7,468 nt of DNA from Bacteroidales bacterium (lineage in GTDB: Bacteria > Bacteroidota > Bacteroidia > Bacteroidales > NBLH01): contig JARGGF010000196.1 in the NCBI GenBank assembly GCA_029210905.1, positions 1 to 7,468 of the forward strand, written 5' to 3'. A program made the position numbers and the translations under genes. The first letter of the stretch is position 1. The number at the start of each line of letters is the position of its first letter. Of the stretch, positions 7,295 to 7,468 are shown in pieces. The notes under the pieces were generated by a model. That model was not told where the DNA came from and made no database searches. It saw only the letters and a list, made by a program, of their open reading frames with translations.

Positions 7295-7346
7295 TTAGAT
7301 ATTAGAAATGGTTAAGTTTTAAGTTAAAAGTTAGGAGTTAAAAGTT
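7295..7346 (+). repeat. Heptamer array downstream of the phosphatase gene
   Basis: Two 7-bp units TTAGATA and TTAGAAA (7295-7308), a 3-bp offset (TGG), then five units TTAAGTT, TTAAGTT, AAAAGTT, AGGAGTT, AAAAGTT (7312-7346) in exact 7-bp register. TTAGAAA is the same unit, in another phase, as in the array at 1929-1956, so the two gaps share one repeat family. The array begins 3 bp after the stop codon. The function is unknown. The remaining 7347-7468 holds no gene I can support, apart from a 34-codon minus-strand frame running off the edge. Confidence 0.7.
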
Positions 7347-7468
7347 GCAACCAATTAACAATTAAGGCTGAGTTTTAAAAGCAAATATTCCCAGGGTAAT
7401 CATATTTAAAATTTTGTATACATGGTTGAACCCTTTTACCTTCGGTGACCGCGTGTCGCCTATAGCTA

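Overview
The window is a hydrogen-metabolism locus, all on the + strand, from an anaerobic, AT-rich bacterium. Bacteroidota is my best guess: none of the four genes has a Shine-Dalgarno motif before its start codon, starts follow A/T-rich leaders, and the intergenic DNA carries short A/T heptamer repeats of a kind I associate with that phylum. This assignment is inference from style, not from a marker gene.

Layout: (1) 10-1914, hydB, the NuoF-like flavin/NADH subunit of a trimeric electron-bifurcating [FeFe]-hydrogenase; (2) 1915-2061, a gap with two mutually inverted arrays of 7-bp repeats; (3) 2062-4107, hydA, the catalytic [FeFe]-hydrogenase subunit with an extra C-terminal thioredoxin-like [2Fe-2S] domain; (4) 4108-4263, a gap with a terminator-like hairpin and a 22-bp dyad; (5) 4264-5961, a second, divergent [FeFe]-hydrogenase of the putative sensory type (HydS), with 2x[4Fe-4S], an H-cluster domain, a four-cysteine FeS domain and a PAS domain; (6) 5962-6139, a gap with weak hairpins; (7) 6140-7291, a SpoIIE/PP2C-type serine phosphatase with a C-terminal domain I do not recognise; (8) 7292-7468, noncoding DNA with another heptamer array and, at the very edge, a GC-richer hairpin.

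How they fit together: HydB and HydA would exchange electrons between H2/protons, NAD(H) and ferredoxin. The small third subunit HydC (NuoE-like) is not in the window; since it starts only 9 bp before hydB, hydC may lie just upstream. HydS keeps the H-cluster cysteines but has lost the proton-relay cysteine and other residues of the fast catalytic enzyme, so it is more likely to sense H2 or redox state. It ends in PAS plus a helical tail with no kinase or other output domain, and the next gene is a phosphatase. The most interesting reading is therefore a hydrogen-responsive phosphatase pathway placed beside the hydrogenase it may control. Related pairs of sensory hydrogenase and PP2C phosphatase are known next to [FeFe]-hydrogenases in Firmicutes, but the phosphatase substrate and the role of its extra domain are, to my knowledge, not established. 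No maturation genes (hydE, hydF, hydG) are in the window.
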